Below, in pieces: positions 43,319 to 51,685 of a DNA stretch of 54,557 bases. The translations under genes and the position numbers were made by a program. The notes under the pieces were generated by a model that was not told the origin of the DNA, did no database searches, and saw nothing but the letters and a program-made list of their open reading frames with translations. Origin of the DNA: Myxococcales bacterium. GTDB lineage: Bacteria > Myxococcota_A > UBA9160 > UBA4427. Location of the stretch: assembly GCA_012960035.1 (NCBI GenBank), contig DUBZ01000147.1:1-54557 (forward strand), given 5' to 3'. The first letter of the stretch is position 1, and each line of letters opens with the position of its first letter.

Positions 43319-45334
43319 ATGAAGAAGACGGAGCCGCGTGTGGCAGACCTGACGATTGGCATTGACCTGGGAACGAGTAATTCGTGCGTCTCGACGATGA
43401 AAGACGGAAAGCTCGAAGTGCTTTCGAATGCGTTCGGCGAAAACACGACCGCGAGTGTCGTGGCGTTTCACGAGGACGGATCCATCACCGTAGGCAACGC
43501 CGCGCGGGCCAACATCATCCATGATCCGGTGCACACCGTTTCGTCGGCCAAGCGACTCATGGGCCGGTACCACTTTTCGGAAGAAGCACGCAAAGCCCAA
43601 GCGATCTGCGCCTACGAGATTACTGAGGGCGCAAACCATGGCGTGCGCATCCGCGTGCGCGAGGAAGACTTTTCGTTGCCTGAGATTTCGGCAATGGTGC
43701 TTCGCGAGATGAAGCAGGTCGCGGAAGCGCGACTCAATAAAGAAGTCACCAAAGCGGTCATTACCGTGCCCGCATACTTCAACGACAACCAACGACAAGC
43801 CACCAAGGACGCAGGACAGATCGCGGGCCTTGAAGTACTGCGCATCCTCAACGAACCCACGGCTGCCGCCCTCGCCTATGGCTTTGGTAAAGGCCTCGAC
43901 CAGAAGGTCGCTGTTTATGACCTCGGTGGCGGTACGTTCGATATTTCGATCCTCGAGATCGGCCAAGACATCTTTGAAGTGCTGGCAACGTGTGGCGACA
44001 CCTTCCTCGGTGGCGACGACTTCGACGATCGTATCCTCGACATGCTTGCGGACGGCTTTGTCGCAAAAGAAGGCCTCAACCCGCGCAACGACCCCTACGC
44101 GTTCGAAAAGCTGAAGGTCGCGGCGGAAGCGGCGAAGAAGAGCTTGTCGGTCGACGACGAGGTTGAGATCCGAATCCCCGACGTGCTTGTCGGCGAAGAC
44201 GGTGAAACCCGCTCCCTTGAACACACGATTACTGCGGTCGAGTTCGGCGCCCTCATTCAAGACTTGGTGCAGCGCACGTTCAAGGTCTGCGACGAAGCGA
44301 TGCAGCAGGCCAACGTGACGGTTCGTGACCTCGACGGCATCATTCTCGTCGGCGGACCGACTCGGCTGCCGATCATTCGCGACGCCGTGACCAAGTACTT
44401 TCAGCAAGAACCCAAGGCAGACGTCGACCCCGACGAAGTTGTTTCCATCGGCGCAGCGATCCACGCGGCTTCGCTCGTTAGCGATACGAGCGACGCGGTA
44501 TTGCTGGACGTCACGCCTTTAGATTTATGCATCGGTGTTGCCGGCGGACTCTGCGAGCCGGTGATCGAACGCAACACACCGCTTCCGATCGAACAGAGCC
44601 GTAAGTTCAGCCCATTCAAAGACCATCAGGAATCGGTCCGTCTCAAGGTCTATCAGGGCGGCTCGCGTCAGGCAGAACAGAACGAACTCCTTGGGCAGTT
44701 TGAGTTTTCTGGCTTTACGCCCGGGTTGCGAAGTGACACTTCGATCGATGTGAGTTTTGAGATCAACGCGAACGGCATTGTGAAAGTCATCGCCAAGGAC
44801 CCCGAAAGTGGTCAGGAAGCGTCGACCAAGATCACCATGTCTTCGGGACTGAGTGCAAACGAAATCGAATCCATCATGGACCGAGATCGCACAGCGGACG
44901 TCCAGCCAACAGGTGCGGACACCGAGATTACGTCGGACGACATGACCGACGACATGCTGATCACGTCCTACGACATGGACAACGAACTTGAACTTGTGAG
45001 CGACGACGACCTCAACGAGCTCAGCGAAGACGAACTCGCAGGAATCGCGAACGAGGTCGAGAACGACCCGAACGCGATCAGCATGACGGACGTTGCGGAC
45101 CTGAACGACACGACGCTCACCCTTGCCGCTGACGACGACCCCGACGGACCCGCGATCGGAAAGGTCGCGCTCAAGACCGTTTCCGTTCCTCCGGCGCCAC
45201 TCACAGCACCCGGCGCAGACGTAGACCCCGATACCACGATGACCGACTACAGCTCAGGCGACGATGGCAGCCCGGACGAACTGTTCGACCGATCTGACTC
45301 CGTCAACTTGATGGGCGACCACAAAGAGGAGTAA
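43319..45334 (+). CDS. Hsp70 (DnaK-like) chaperone with acidic tail in place of the lid
   Basis: A 671-residue Hsp70. The ATPase domain is complete: GIDLGTSNSCVS, LNEPTAAALAYG, YDLGGGTFDIS, ILVGGPTRLP. The linker and start of the substrate domain read AVLLDVTPLDL, and the beta-sandwich runs to about residue 505. The helical lid begins (LSANEIESIM) and then stops; instead there are about 150 residues rich in Asp and Glu (DDMTDDMLITSYDMDNELEL and on), probably disordered. The true dnaK should be elsewhere. The J-domain gene follows six bases on, so the two are likely a dedicated pair. The site before ATG is weak. Confidence 0.93.
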   Translation: MKKTEPRVADLTIGIDLGTSNSCVSTMKDGKLEVLSNAFGENTTASVVAFHEDGSITVGNAARANIIHDPVHTVSSAKRLMGRYHFSEEARKAQAICAYEITEGANHGVRIRVREEDFSLPEISAMVLREMKQVAEARLNKEVTKAVITVPAYFNDNQRQATKDAGQIAGLEVLRILNEPTAAALAYGFGKGLDQKVAVYDLGGGTFDISILEIGQDIFEVLATCGDTFLGGDDFDDRILDMLADGFVAKEGLNPRNDPYAFEKLKVAAEAAKKSLSVDDEVEIRIPDVLVGEDGETRSLEHTITAVEFGALIQDLVQRTFKVCDEAMQQANVTVRDLDGIILVGGPTRLPIIRDAVTKYFQQEPKADVDPDEVVSIGAAIHAASLVSDTSDAVLLDVTPLDLCIGVAGGLCEPVIERNTPLPIEQSRKFSPFKDHQESVRLKVYQGGSRQAEQNELLGQFEFSGFTPGLRSDTSIDVSFEINANGIVKVIAKDPESGQEASTKITMSSGLSANEIESIMDRDRTADVQPTGADTEITSDDMTDDMLITSYDMDNELELVSDDDLNELSEDELAGIANEVENDPNAISMTDVADLNDTTLTLAADDDPDGPAIGKVALKTVSVPPAPLTAPGADVDPDTTMTDYSSGDDGSPDELFDRSDSVNLMGDHKEE

Positions 45335-45340
45335 GCGAAG

Positions 45341-45856
45341 TTGTCGAAGTTGAGCCCCCTGGAGATCGATGCGCTCTCGAAGATCATTGATGAACTCAAC
45401 TACTACGAGCTGCTTCAAGTGGCGCCGACCATCTCGAGTCGCAACCTCAAACTTGCGTACTACGAGATTTCGCGCACTCATCACCCCGACGCCAACTCGA
45501 CGCTCGATGATGGAGCGAAAGAGACGTATCATCGTATTTCGAAGGTGATGACCGAGGCTTATTGCGTGCTGCGCGACCCGCGAAAGCGTAAGTCTTACGA
45601 CGAACAACTCGCGAGTGACGGCGGCCTGCGAATCCAACTCGCTGCCGCGCGCGCTGCCCACGCAAAGAAAGACTCGGAAAAGCGCATGGGCACGACGCCC
45701 CAGGGCAAACAGTTCTTGCTCAAAGCCGAACAAGACATGCGCCGAGACAACACTCCGGGTGCCATCCAGAACGTTCAGATGGCCCTGACCTTCGAGCCCA
45801 ACAACGCACAGTTCAAAGAACTGCTCGAAACGTTGCGCAAGCCGAAGAGCAAATAG
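45341..45856 (+). CDS. J-domain protein with C-terminal TPR-like helices
   Basis: A 171-residue co-chaperone. The J domain (residues 18-90) has YYELLQVAPT, the essential HPD at 48-50 in THHPDANS, and LRDPRKRKSYDE. There is no Gly/Phe or zinc-finger region as in DnaJ. The last 55 residues look like one to two TPR helices (KQFLLKAEQDMRRDN, then AIQNVQMALTFEPNNA). TTG 45341 follows GAGGAG by nine bases and stands six bases after the Hsp70 stop. It likely stimulates the ATPase of that Hsp70. Confidence 0.92.
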   Translation: MSKLSPLEIDALSKIIDELNYYELLQVAPTISSRNLKLAYYEISRTHHPDANSTLDDGAKETYHRISKVMTEAYCVLRDPRKRKSYDEQLASDGGLRIQLAAARAAHAKKDSEKRMGTTPQGKQFLLKAEQDMRRDNTPGAIQNVQMALTFEPNNAQFKELLETLRKPKSK

Positions 45857-45935
45857 TCCCAACCGCAACCGCGCTGCGTTTCGCAATCGCGCCGATTCAA
45901 AGACTCACCACTGCAACGTTCAATGCTCGCCCTGA

Positions 45936-46246
45936 CCCGGTGGGGGGTTCGACCGCGTTCTCCACTACGGGAACCTCGGGCTTTGCCCGCCAGAAGACGC
46001 GGGCCAGTTCGTCCAAGACGGCCACTCGGCGCTGGGTGGAACGACGCCGGTCAACGTTTCGGGCGGCCAGCGCTCGAAGGGGCATCCGCTCGGCGCAACC
46101 GGGATTGCGAACGTCTACGAAGTGTCGACTCCCCTGCGCGGCGAAGCCGGAAAACGCCAAGTCGAAGACGCCAAGCTGCGCTTCTCACCCACGTGATCGG
46201 GTCGAACAGTGCGTGTGCGATCCACGTGCTCGAAAATGCCAACTGA
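45936..46246 (+). pseudogene. Thiolase (acetyl-CoA acetyltransferase) C-terminal remnant, frameshifted
   Basis: One frame from 45936 reads DRVLHYGNLGLCPPEDAGQF, then VQDGHSALGGTTPVNVSGGQ, then RSKGHPLGATGIANVYE. These are the catalytic-His and C-terminal parts of the SCP-x/thiolase group. Near 46175-46195 the match switches to another frame (LTHVIGSNSACAIHVLENAN, stop at 46246), which a single missing base explains; the first frame hits TGA. The N-terminal two thirds, with the acylation Cys, are absent, and a TGA precedes the start. It is thus a dead fragment between the J-domain and cytochrome genes. Confidence 0.85.
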
Positions 46247-46347
46247 GCAGCAATTCTTCGCGGCAGCGTGAGCGACCTCGGTCGCGCGCGCCGTCCCGAT
46301 CCGACGCACTGCTTGCCCGCGGAAGAGCCTCCTCTTATGCTCCGCGG

Positions 46348-48483
46348 ATGCACCTAAAAACCAACTCCTCGCTCGCTGCAGTTCTTGCCACGGGAATCCT
46401 TTTCATCGCCGCAGGCTGCCAAGAGGGACCCGATCCCTCCGCGTCACTCACGGACGCGAGCGAAAGCCGAGCCGCGGAACCTTCGAACGAAGCCGCCCAG
46501 CCGTTGGGGCGAGCCGACGCAAGTTCGAACGTCGTCGCCGAAGTCGCGAAGGCGAAGCGACATCCGAGTGAGCGGCCCCTCCCCGCATTTTCGGGCGTGG
46601 GCCTCGACGGCAGAGGCTTATCCATCTCGTCGTTCATCGGCAAGCGCCTGGTGCTCTTCTTCTATAACCCCGACACCGTTGAAGCGGGCTTCGCGGGAGA
46701 CGCCATCGCGGAAGTTGCAAAGCTTCGCCAGAAGAACAACTTCAACATTGTGGGCGTCGCGATGGGGGCTTCTCATCCGAAGGCCGCGCGGTTCGCCAAC
46801 GAAAAGTTGTTCGACTTTCAGATCTTCGATGACTCGGGCGCCGCGATCGCGGGCAAACTCGGAGTCCGCAGCCCGGCCGCGATCTTTGGCTTTGACGAAG
46901 AAGGCTACTTCGAGTTCGGCATGGGGTACTTCACCAAGGATGCGCCCGATCCGGCGGGCATCGCCGAAGATCAATTGCGTGAATACCTGCGATTGCCCAA
47001 GCGCGTTACGGGAACTGCCGGCCAGCTCGACCCGCGCCCAACCGCACCAACGTTTTCAGCCAACCAACTGGACATCGAAGGCGACTTCGACCTCGCGAGT
47101 ATCGCGGGCAAACCCACGGTCCTGATCTTCTTCCTGCATACCTGCCCGCACTGCCACGCAGCCCTGGAATTCTTGAAGGAGCAGCTCGCGAAGCTTCCCG
47201 AAGCCCAGCGGCCGGAGCTCGTTGCGGTGTCCGCCGCCAATCGACCTTCGGCGGTGCGCGAGATGGTGGAACAGCGCGGGCTCGAGGGCATACGCATTGT
47301 GTTCGATCGGACCGGTGACATCATGGAGACCTACGGTGTCTTCGCGGGCTTTCCCGATGTCTTCCTAATCGACAAAGCGGGCAAGATCGTTCATCGCACC
47401 CAGGGCTGGCGCAAAGATCGGGACCCGGCGCTCAACCGCATGATGATCACGAAGATTGTCGGCGCGAAGATTCCGATGCTCCTCAACCCGAAGGGATATA
47501 CGGGCAGCGACGTCTGTTCCGTGTGCCACGAACTCGAAGCCCAGTCATACGAGTTCACCCGCCACGCCACCGCGTACAATACGATCGTGACCCACAACGA
47601 AACCCGCAACGAAGAGTGCGTGAGTTGCCACGTCGTCGGGTTCAACCAGCCCGGCGGATACAGCTTCAACGAATCACCGACCCACCTCGAAAATGTGGGA
47701 TGCGAGTCGTGCCACGGACGCGGCGGCCCCCACCTTTCACCCGACTTCGTGCCGAAGGATGGCGCGGTCAAAAACTACGAAAGCGTTTGTCAGACTTGTC
47801 ACAACCCCACGCATTCGATCAGTTTTGACTACGCGACTTTCCGGCCTAAAATTTCGCACGTCGCGATCGCACAGCTTTCAAATGAGAAGCGCGCCGCGCT
47901 GCTCGGTGACGACGCCAAGCCGCGAGACGTGTTGCCCAAGAACGCAGACTACGTGGGCTCGACCGCGTGCCAGAGCTGCCACCCGAGCGAGTTCAAAACT
48001 TGGTCTGAAAGCCCGCACAACCGAGCGGTGGAAACCTTGGCTGCCAAGGGCAAGCAAGACGACGCGACTTGCCTCAAATGTCACACCACCGGCATGGGGC
48101 GAAGGGGCGGCTTCCCCGAGAACGGTAAGGGCGAAGACCCCGCCCACACTGACCTCGCTTCGGTGGGCTGCGAATCGTGTCATGGCCCGGGCGGCAATCA
48201 CATTGCGCCGAGTGCAAAGAAGCTTGGAACGATCGTGAGCTTGGCAGACAAATGCGACTCTTGCGCGATCCTGCAGATTTGCGGCTCGTGTCACGACGAT
48301 GCGAACGACCCGGGCTTTGAATTCCGAGTCGAAGAACGCATCGAACGGCAGCGCCACGGAACGATCGAAGCCGGAACGGGTAAACCGTTGAGCGACAAGC
48401 CGACGGCACAACGTTACGAGCCGGTGCGTCCGGTAGAAGGTGCGGTCGCCCATGTTCTGCGCACGCTCGACAGCGAAGGCTGA
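46348..48483 (+). CDS. Lipoprotein fusing two thioredoxin-like domains to an eight-heme cytochrome c
   Basis: A 711-residue exported lipoprotein (lipobox FIAAGC, Cys near 23). Domain 1, about 60-220, resembles a peroxiredoxin (RLVLFFYNPDTVEAG) but lacks the peroxidatic Cys. Domain 2, about 235-370, is TlpA/thioredoxin-like with active site CPHC near 265. The C-terminal half (about 385-655) has eight CxxCH heme sites: CSVCH, CVSCH, CESCH, CQTCH, CQSCH, CLKCH, CESCH, CGSCH, plus a CDSC without His. It recalls cytochrome c554-like proteins. It probably moves electrons or thiol-disulfide equivalents at the periplasmic side. It starts an apparent run with the two genes that follow. Confidence 0.92.
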   Translation: MHLKTNSSLAAVLATGILFIAAGCQEGPDPSASLTDASESRAAEPSNEAAQPLGRADASSNVVAEVAKAKRHPSERPLPAFSGVGLDGRGLSISSFIGKRLVLFFYNPDTVEAGFAGDAIAEVAKLRQKNNFNIVGVAMGASHPKAARFANEKLFDFQIFDDSGAAIAGKLGVRSPAAIFGFDEEGYFEFGMGYFTKDAPDPAGIAEDQLREYLRLPKRVTGTAGQLDPRPTAPTFSANQLDIEGDFDLASIAGKPTVLIFFLHTCPHCHAALEFLKEQLAKLPEAQRPELVAVSAANRPSAVREMVEQRGLEGIRIVFDRTGDIMETYGVFAGFPDVFLIDKAGKIVHRTQGWRKDRDPALNRMMITKIVGAKIPMLLNPKGYTGSDVCSVCHELEAQSYEFTRHATAYNTIVTHNETRNEECVSCHVVGFNQPGGYSFNESPTHLENVGCESCHGRGGPHLSPDFVPKDGAVKNYESVCQTCHNPTHSISFDYATFRPKISHVAIAQLSNEKRAALLGDDAKPRDVLPKNADYVGSTACQSCHPSEFKTWSESPHNRAVETLAAKGKQDDATCLKCHTTGMGRRGGFPENGKGEDPAHTDLASVGCESCHGPGGNHIAPSAKKLGTIVSLADKCDSCAILQICGSCHDDANDPGFEFRVEERIERQRHGTIEAGTGKPLSDKPTAQRYEPVRPVEGAVAHVLRTLDSEG

Positions 48484-48489
48484 GCCGAG

Positions 48490-49272
48490 TTGGAAAACGT
48501 AAAGATCGAGCGCACAGGCAATGGCATCGCGACCCTCGTCATAGACCGCGAAAGCAAACGCAATGCGCTCAACCGCGCGACCCTCGACGAGCTGTGCGAT
48601 CACCTCGACCTGCTAACGGCAGATGAAGGCGTTCGCGTCATCATTTTGCGAGGTGCTGGCGACCAAGCCTTCTGCGCGGGTGCGGATCTTAGGGAAGTGC
48701 TCAAATGCGAAACCCTGGCCGAAAGCCGCGCGCACTTCGACGGTGTCCGGCGCGTCATCGTGCGTCTGCAAAATGCGCCTCAGCCGACAATTTCGCGAGT
48801 GGCGGGTTTCGCGCTGGCGGGGGGATGCGGGCTCGCCGTTGCGACCGATTTCACGATCGCCGGTGAAGGTGCCGTCTTCGGCTTGCCCGAAATTAATCTT
48901 GGTTTGCTACCCCTGATCGTATCCGAGCCGATTTACCGCGCGGTGGGGAGCAGGAAGGTACTGCTCGACCTCGCCCTCACTGGGCGCCGGGTTCAGGCAA
49001 GCGAGGCGCACCAGCTCGGCATGGTGACCCGAGTCGTTCCAGACGGCGAACTCGACGCAGAAGTCTCGAGCCTTGCAGATCAACTCGCGGGACAATCGCC
49101 CGCCGCACTTCGCATGGGCAAAGAAGCGCTGTACACCATGTGTGAACTCGACGACCATGCCGCCATGAAGTACTTACGTGAAATGACCGTGATCGCGGCC
49201 CGTAGTGACGACGCCACCGAGGGAATCGAAGCCTTCTTCGCGAAACGCCAGCCAGTATGGAAGGGCCGCTAA
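48490..49272 (+). CDS. Enoyl-CoA hydratase/isomerase family protein
   Basis: A 260-residue crotonase-fold protein acting on acyl-CoAs. Seen: ESKRNALNRATL, oxyanion-hole FCAGADLRE and FALAGGCGLAVATDF, and PEINLGLLPL. The classical hydratase needs two Glu: the second (PEI) is kept, but the first, normally Glu in GGxCE, is Gly here (GGCGLA), so plain hydration may be impaired; an isomerase or other role is possible. TTG 48490 is six bases after the cytochrome stop with a weak site. No complete thiolase or acyl-CoA dehydrogenase is nearby. Confidence 0.9.
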   Translation: MENVKIERTGNGIATLVIDRESKRNALNRATLDELCDHLDLLTADEGVRVIILRGAGDQAFCAGADLREVLKCETLAESRAHFDGVRRVIVRLQNAPQPTISRVAGFALAGGCGLAVATDFTIAGEGAVFGLPEINLGLLPLIVSEPIYRAVGSRKVLLDLALTGRRVQASEAHQLGMVTRVVPDGELDAEVSSLADQLAGQSPAALRMGKEALYTMCELDDHAAMKYLREMTVIAARSDDATEGIEAFFAKRQPVWKGR

Positions 49273-49275
49273 ACC

Positions 49276-50067
49276 GTGTCGAACGATCTCCACGCAGAAG
49301 CCCGGGCCATTGCCGCATCGTTGCGCGAAGTCGTCGCCGAACTCGCAGACGAGGGCGTGGACGCCCTCGATATCCCCCAGATTGAAACCGCGGCCACGGC
49401 GCCGCCGAGTGCACCGGAAGTTCAAACACGCCAGCAGCAACCCGTCGCACCTACTCCCGCATCGCCTGCTGCTCCGGCCGCTCCGACGACCGAAACACCG
49501 CCTTCGGTTCCACGAACCCTAGACGCGGTACGCGAAGAACTCGGTGACTGTCGGCGCTGCGGCCTGTGCGAAGGGCGGAGAGAAATCGTCTTTGGCAGCG
49601 GCAACCCAAACGCTGACCTGATGTTCATTGGTGAAGGGCCGGGTGAACAAGAAGACATCCAGGGGCTGCCCTTTGTTGGGCGCGCTGGTGAGCTGCTCAC
49701 GCAGATGATCGAGAAAGGGATTCAGATACCGCGGGACGACGTCTATATCTGCAACATCGTAAAGTGCCGCCCGCCAAAGAATCGCAATCCACTCCCAGAC
49801 GAAGTGAGTGCCTGCAAGCCTTTCCTCGACGGACAAATCGACGCCGTGAAACCCAAGGTGATCATCTCCCTAGGCAAGCCCGCCGCCGGGCTGCTCCTCG
49901 GACGCGAAGTCGCCATCACGCGAATGCGCGGCACATGGCATACCTATCGCGGAATCCCGCTGATGCCCACGCTCCATCCGGCCTTCGTGCTGCGACAGTA
50001 CACGCCGGAGAATCGCCGTTCTGTCTGGGAAGACCTGAAGGCCGCGGTCGAGAAGAGCCGAAGCTAG
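49276..50067 (+). CDS. Uracil-DNA glycosylase, family 4 (Fe-S type)
   Basis: A 263-residue base-excision repair enzyme removing uracil from DNA. Seen: Fe-S cysteines in DCRRCGLCEGR and ICNIVKCRPPKNRNP, motif A GEGPGEQED, and motif B HPAFVLRQ. Before the catalytic part is a 90-residue Ala/Pro/Thr-rich tail, probably disordered. GTG 49276 is three bases after the preceding stop, suggesting one message. It complements dUTPase (14895-15434). Confidence 0.95.
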   Translation: MSNDLHAEARAIAASLREVVAELADEGVDALDIPQIETAATAPPSAPEVQTRQQQPVAPTPASPAAPAAPTTETPPSVPRTLDAVREELGDCRRCGLCEGRREIVFGSGNPNADLMFIGEGPGEQEDIQGLPFVGRAGELLTQMIEKGIQIPRDDVYICNIVKCRPPKNRNPLPDEVSACKPFLDGQIDAVKPKVIISLGKPAAGLLLGREVAITRMRGTWHTYRGIPLMPTLHPAFVLRQYTPENRRSVWEDLKAAVEKSRS

Positions 50068-50079
50068 CCGCGGCTCTTC
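50052..50079. terminator. Inverted repeat between converging UDG and purE genes
   Basis: GAAGAGCCG, ten bases, CGGCTCTTC: nine perfect pairs straddling the stop codon of the glycosylase gene. Both genes end here, so it may stop transcription in both directions. No T-run follows, which makes it less certain. Confidence 0.5.
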
Positions 50080-50104
50080 TACACCATCGACCTATGCGAA
50101 ACGC

Positions 50105-50659
50105 TTAGAACGGCCGCTCGGGAACGCTGGCGGTCTGCTTCTTGCGATATGCGTCGAGTGCTTTGCGCACGCTCGGATCGGAGCCGGCGAGCATCGCTGC
50201 CGCGAACAGGCCTGCGTTCTTGGCGCCGCTCTTTCCGATCCCGAATGTCGCCACGGGAATCCCGCCCGGCATCTGTACGGTCGCCAGGAGAGCGTCCATC
50301 CCGTTGAGCGCGGAACTGTCGAGCGGAACGCCCAGCACCGGGAGTGGCGTAATCGCAGCGGTCACGCCCGCGAGATGTGCCGCGAAACCTGCGCCGCAGA
50401 TAAAGAGCTCGATCCCGGCCGCCTCGGCGCCGGTTACGAATTTGTGATGTCGTTCTGGCGTGCGGTGAGCTGAAATAACCCGCACATCACAGCCAACCCC
50501 CATGCCCTTGAGCACTTCGACTGCCGCTTCCATTGACGGCCAGTCGCTCTTGCTGCCCATGAGCACCGCAACCCGGGCCTTCTTGCCACGAGCCTTGCTG
50601 GTTTTGGCCGCTGCCTTTTGCGCTGGCTTCTGCTTTGCTGCCTTCTTTTTCACCGCCAT
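50105..50659 (-). CDS. purE: N5-carboxyaminoimidazole ribonucleotide mutase
   Basis: A 184-residue enzyme of purine synthesis converting N5-CAIR to CAIR. Seen: VLMGSKSDWPSM, ISAHRTPERH, CGAGFAAHLAGVTAA and GVPLDSSALNGMDALL, typical class I PurE. The first 28 residues are an added Lys/Ala-rich basic tail (AVKKKAAKQKPAQKAAAKT), like histone-H1 or nucleoid-protein tails. ATG 50659 has GGAGG five bases upstream; an ATG at 50686 is in frame. purK is not adjacent. It is divergent from aroE across 123 bases. Confidence 0.95.
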   Translation of the reverse strand: MAVKKKAAKQKPAQKAAAKTSKARGKKARVAVLMGSKSDWPSMEAAVEVLKGMGVGCDVRVISAHRTPERHHKFVTGAEAAGIELFICGAGFAAHLAGVTAAITPLPVLGVPLDSSALNGMDALLATVQMPGGIPVATFGIGKSGAKNAGLFAAAMLAGSDPSVRKALDAYRKKQTASVPERPF

Positions 50660-50782
50660 GTCGCCCTCCGGGTTTTGCAGAGGCATTTGAATACCTCACC
50701 TGCGTGGAGTTCGCAGCGGGGCGGCGCCAACGTCCGGCGGCGGGTACGCTCATTTCGATCAAAAACTTGAAAGGCGGCTTCC

Positions 50783-51595
50783 GTGCCTCAGCTGATCACA
50801 GCCCAGACCGCTCTGTGCGGCATCGTCCTCCACCCTGCTGGACACACGAAATCTCCGTTGATGCATAACGCGGCGTTTCGCGAGATGGACATCGACGCTC
50901 GCTACGTGGCCTTCGATGTCCCACCAGAAAAGCTCCCGGAGGCGATCGCGGGCGTACGCGCCCTTGGGCTCAAGCAGCTCGCAGTTTCCGTGCCCCACAA
51001 GGTCGAGGTGATGGCGCTTCTCGATGAAGTCGACGCGGGTGCCCAACAGATTGGCGCGGTCAACACGGTGACGTTGCGCGACGGACGCCTGGTCGGGAGC
51101 AACACCGACTGGGTGGGGTCGAACCGGGCGCTTGAGCGTGAAACGACACTCGCCGGAAAGCGTGCGGTCGTGCTTGGCGCCGGGGGTGCGGCACGGGGCG
51201 TCGTGTTCGGCTTGCTCGAACGCGGAGCGACAGTCCACGTGTTGAACCGGACCGTCGAAAAAGCGGAGAGCCTGGTGAAGGATCTCGGGGCTGAGAGCGC
51301 CGGCGCGATGGGGGACCTTGTGAGCCTCGATCACGACTTGCTCGTGAACACAACGAGTGTCGGGCTTCGCAGTGATGATTCGCCGGTACCCGCAGAACAC
51401 CTTCGCCAAGGCACGGTCGTCATGGACGCCGTATACGATCCAGAAGAGACCCGACTCTTGCGCGACGCACGAGAGCGCGGCGCAACCGTTGTGCACGGCA
51501 AGTGGATGCTGATCTACCAAGCGGCGGAACAGATTCGCACGTGGACCGGACGCGAAGCGCCAGTCGACACGCTAGAAAGCGCCTTCAGAAGTTAG
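50783..51595 (+). CDS. aroE: Shikimate dehydrogenase
   Basis: A 270-residue NADP enzyme reducing 3-dehydroshikimate in aromatic amino-acid synthesis. Seen: HTKSPLMHNAAF in the substrate domain, catalytic Lys in VSVPHK, GAVNTV and NTDWVG, then the nucleotide loop GAGGAARGV with NRT following beta-2 (favours NADP), and the final HGKWMLIYQAAEQ helix. GTG 50783 follows AAGGCGG. No other aro gene is near. Confidence 0.95.
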   Translation: MPQLITAQTALCGIVLHPAGHTKSPLMHNAAFREMDIDARYVAFDVPPEKLPEAIAGVRALGLKQLAVSVPHKVEVMALLDEVDAGAQQIGAVNTVTLRDGRLVGSNTDWVGSNRALERETTLAGKRAVVLGAGGAARGVVFGLLERGATVHVLNRTVEKAESLVKDLGAESAGAMGDLVSLDHDLLVNTTSVGLRSDDSPVPAEHLRQGTVVMDAVYDPEETRLLRDARERGATVVHGKWMLIYQAAEQIRTWTGREAPVDTLESAFRS

Positions 51596-51685
51596 GAAGC
51601 CGCACGGCTCACGGCGATTCAAGCCACCGATCAAGCCATCGATCTGGCTTTCGACCAAACGATCGAGCTGTTACTCGACCTCTGT

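Noticed and set aside
43298..44464. A 388-codon minus-strand frame opposite the Hsp70 gene.
   Set aside because: Shadow of a well-matched chaperone gene; no motif of its own. Such open antisense frames opposite hsp70 genes are a known composition effect.
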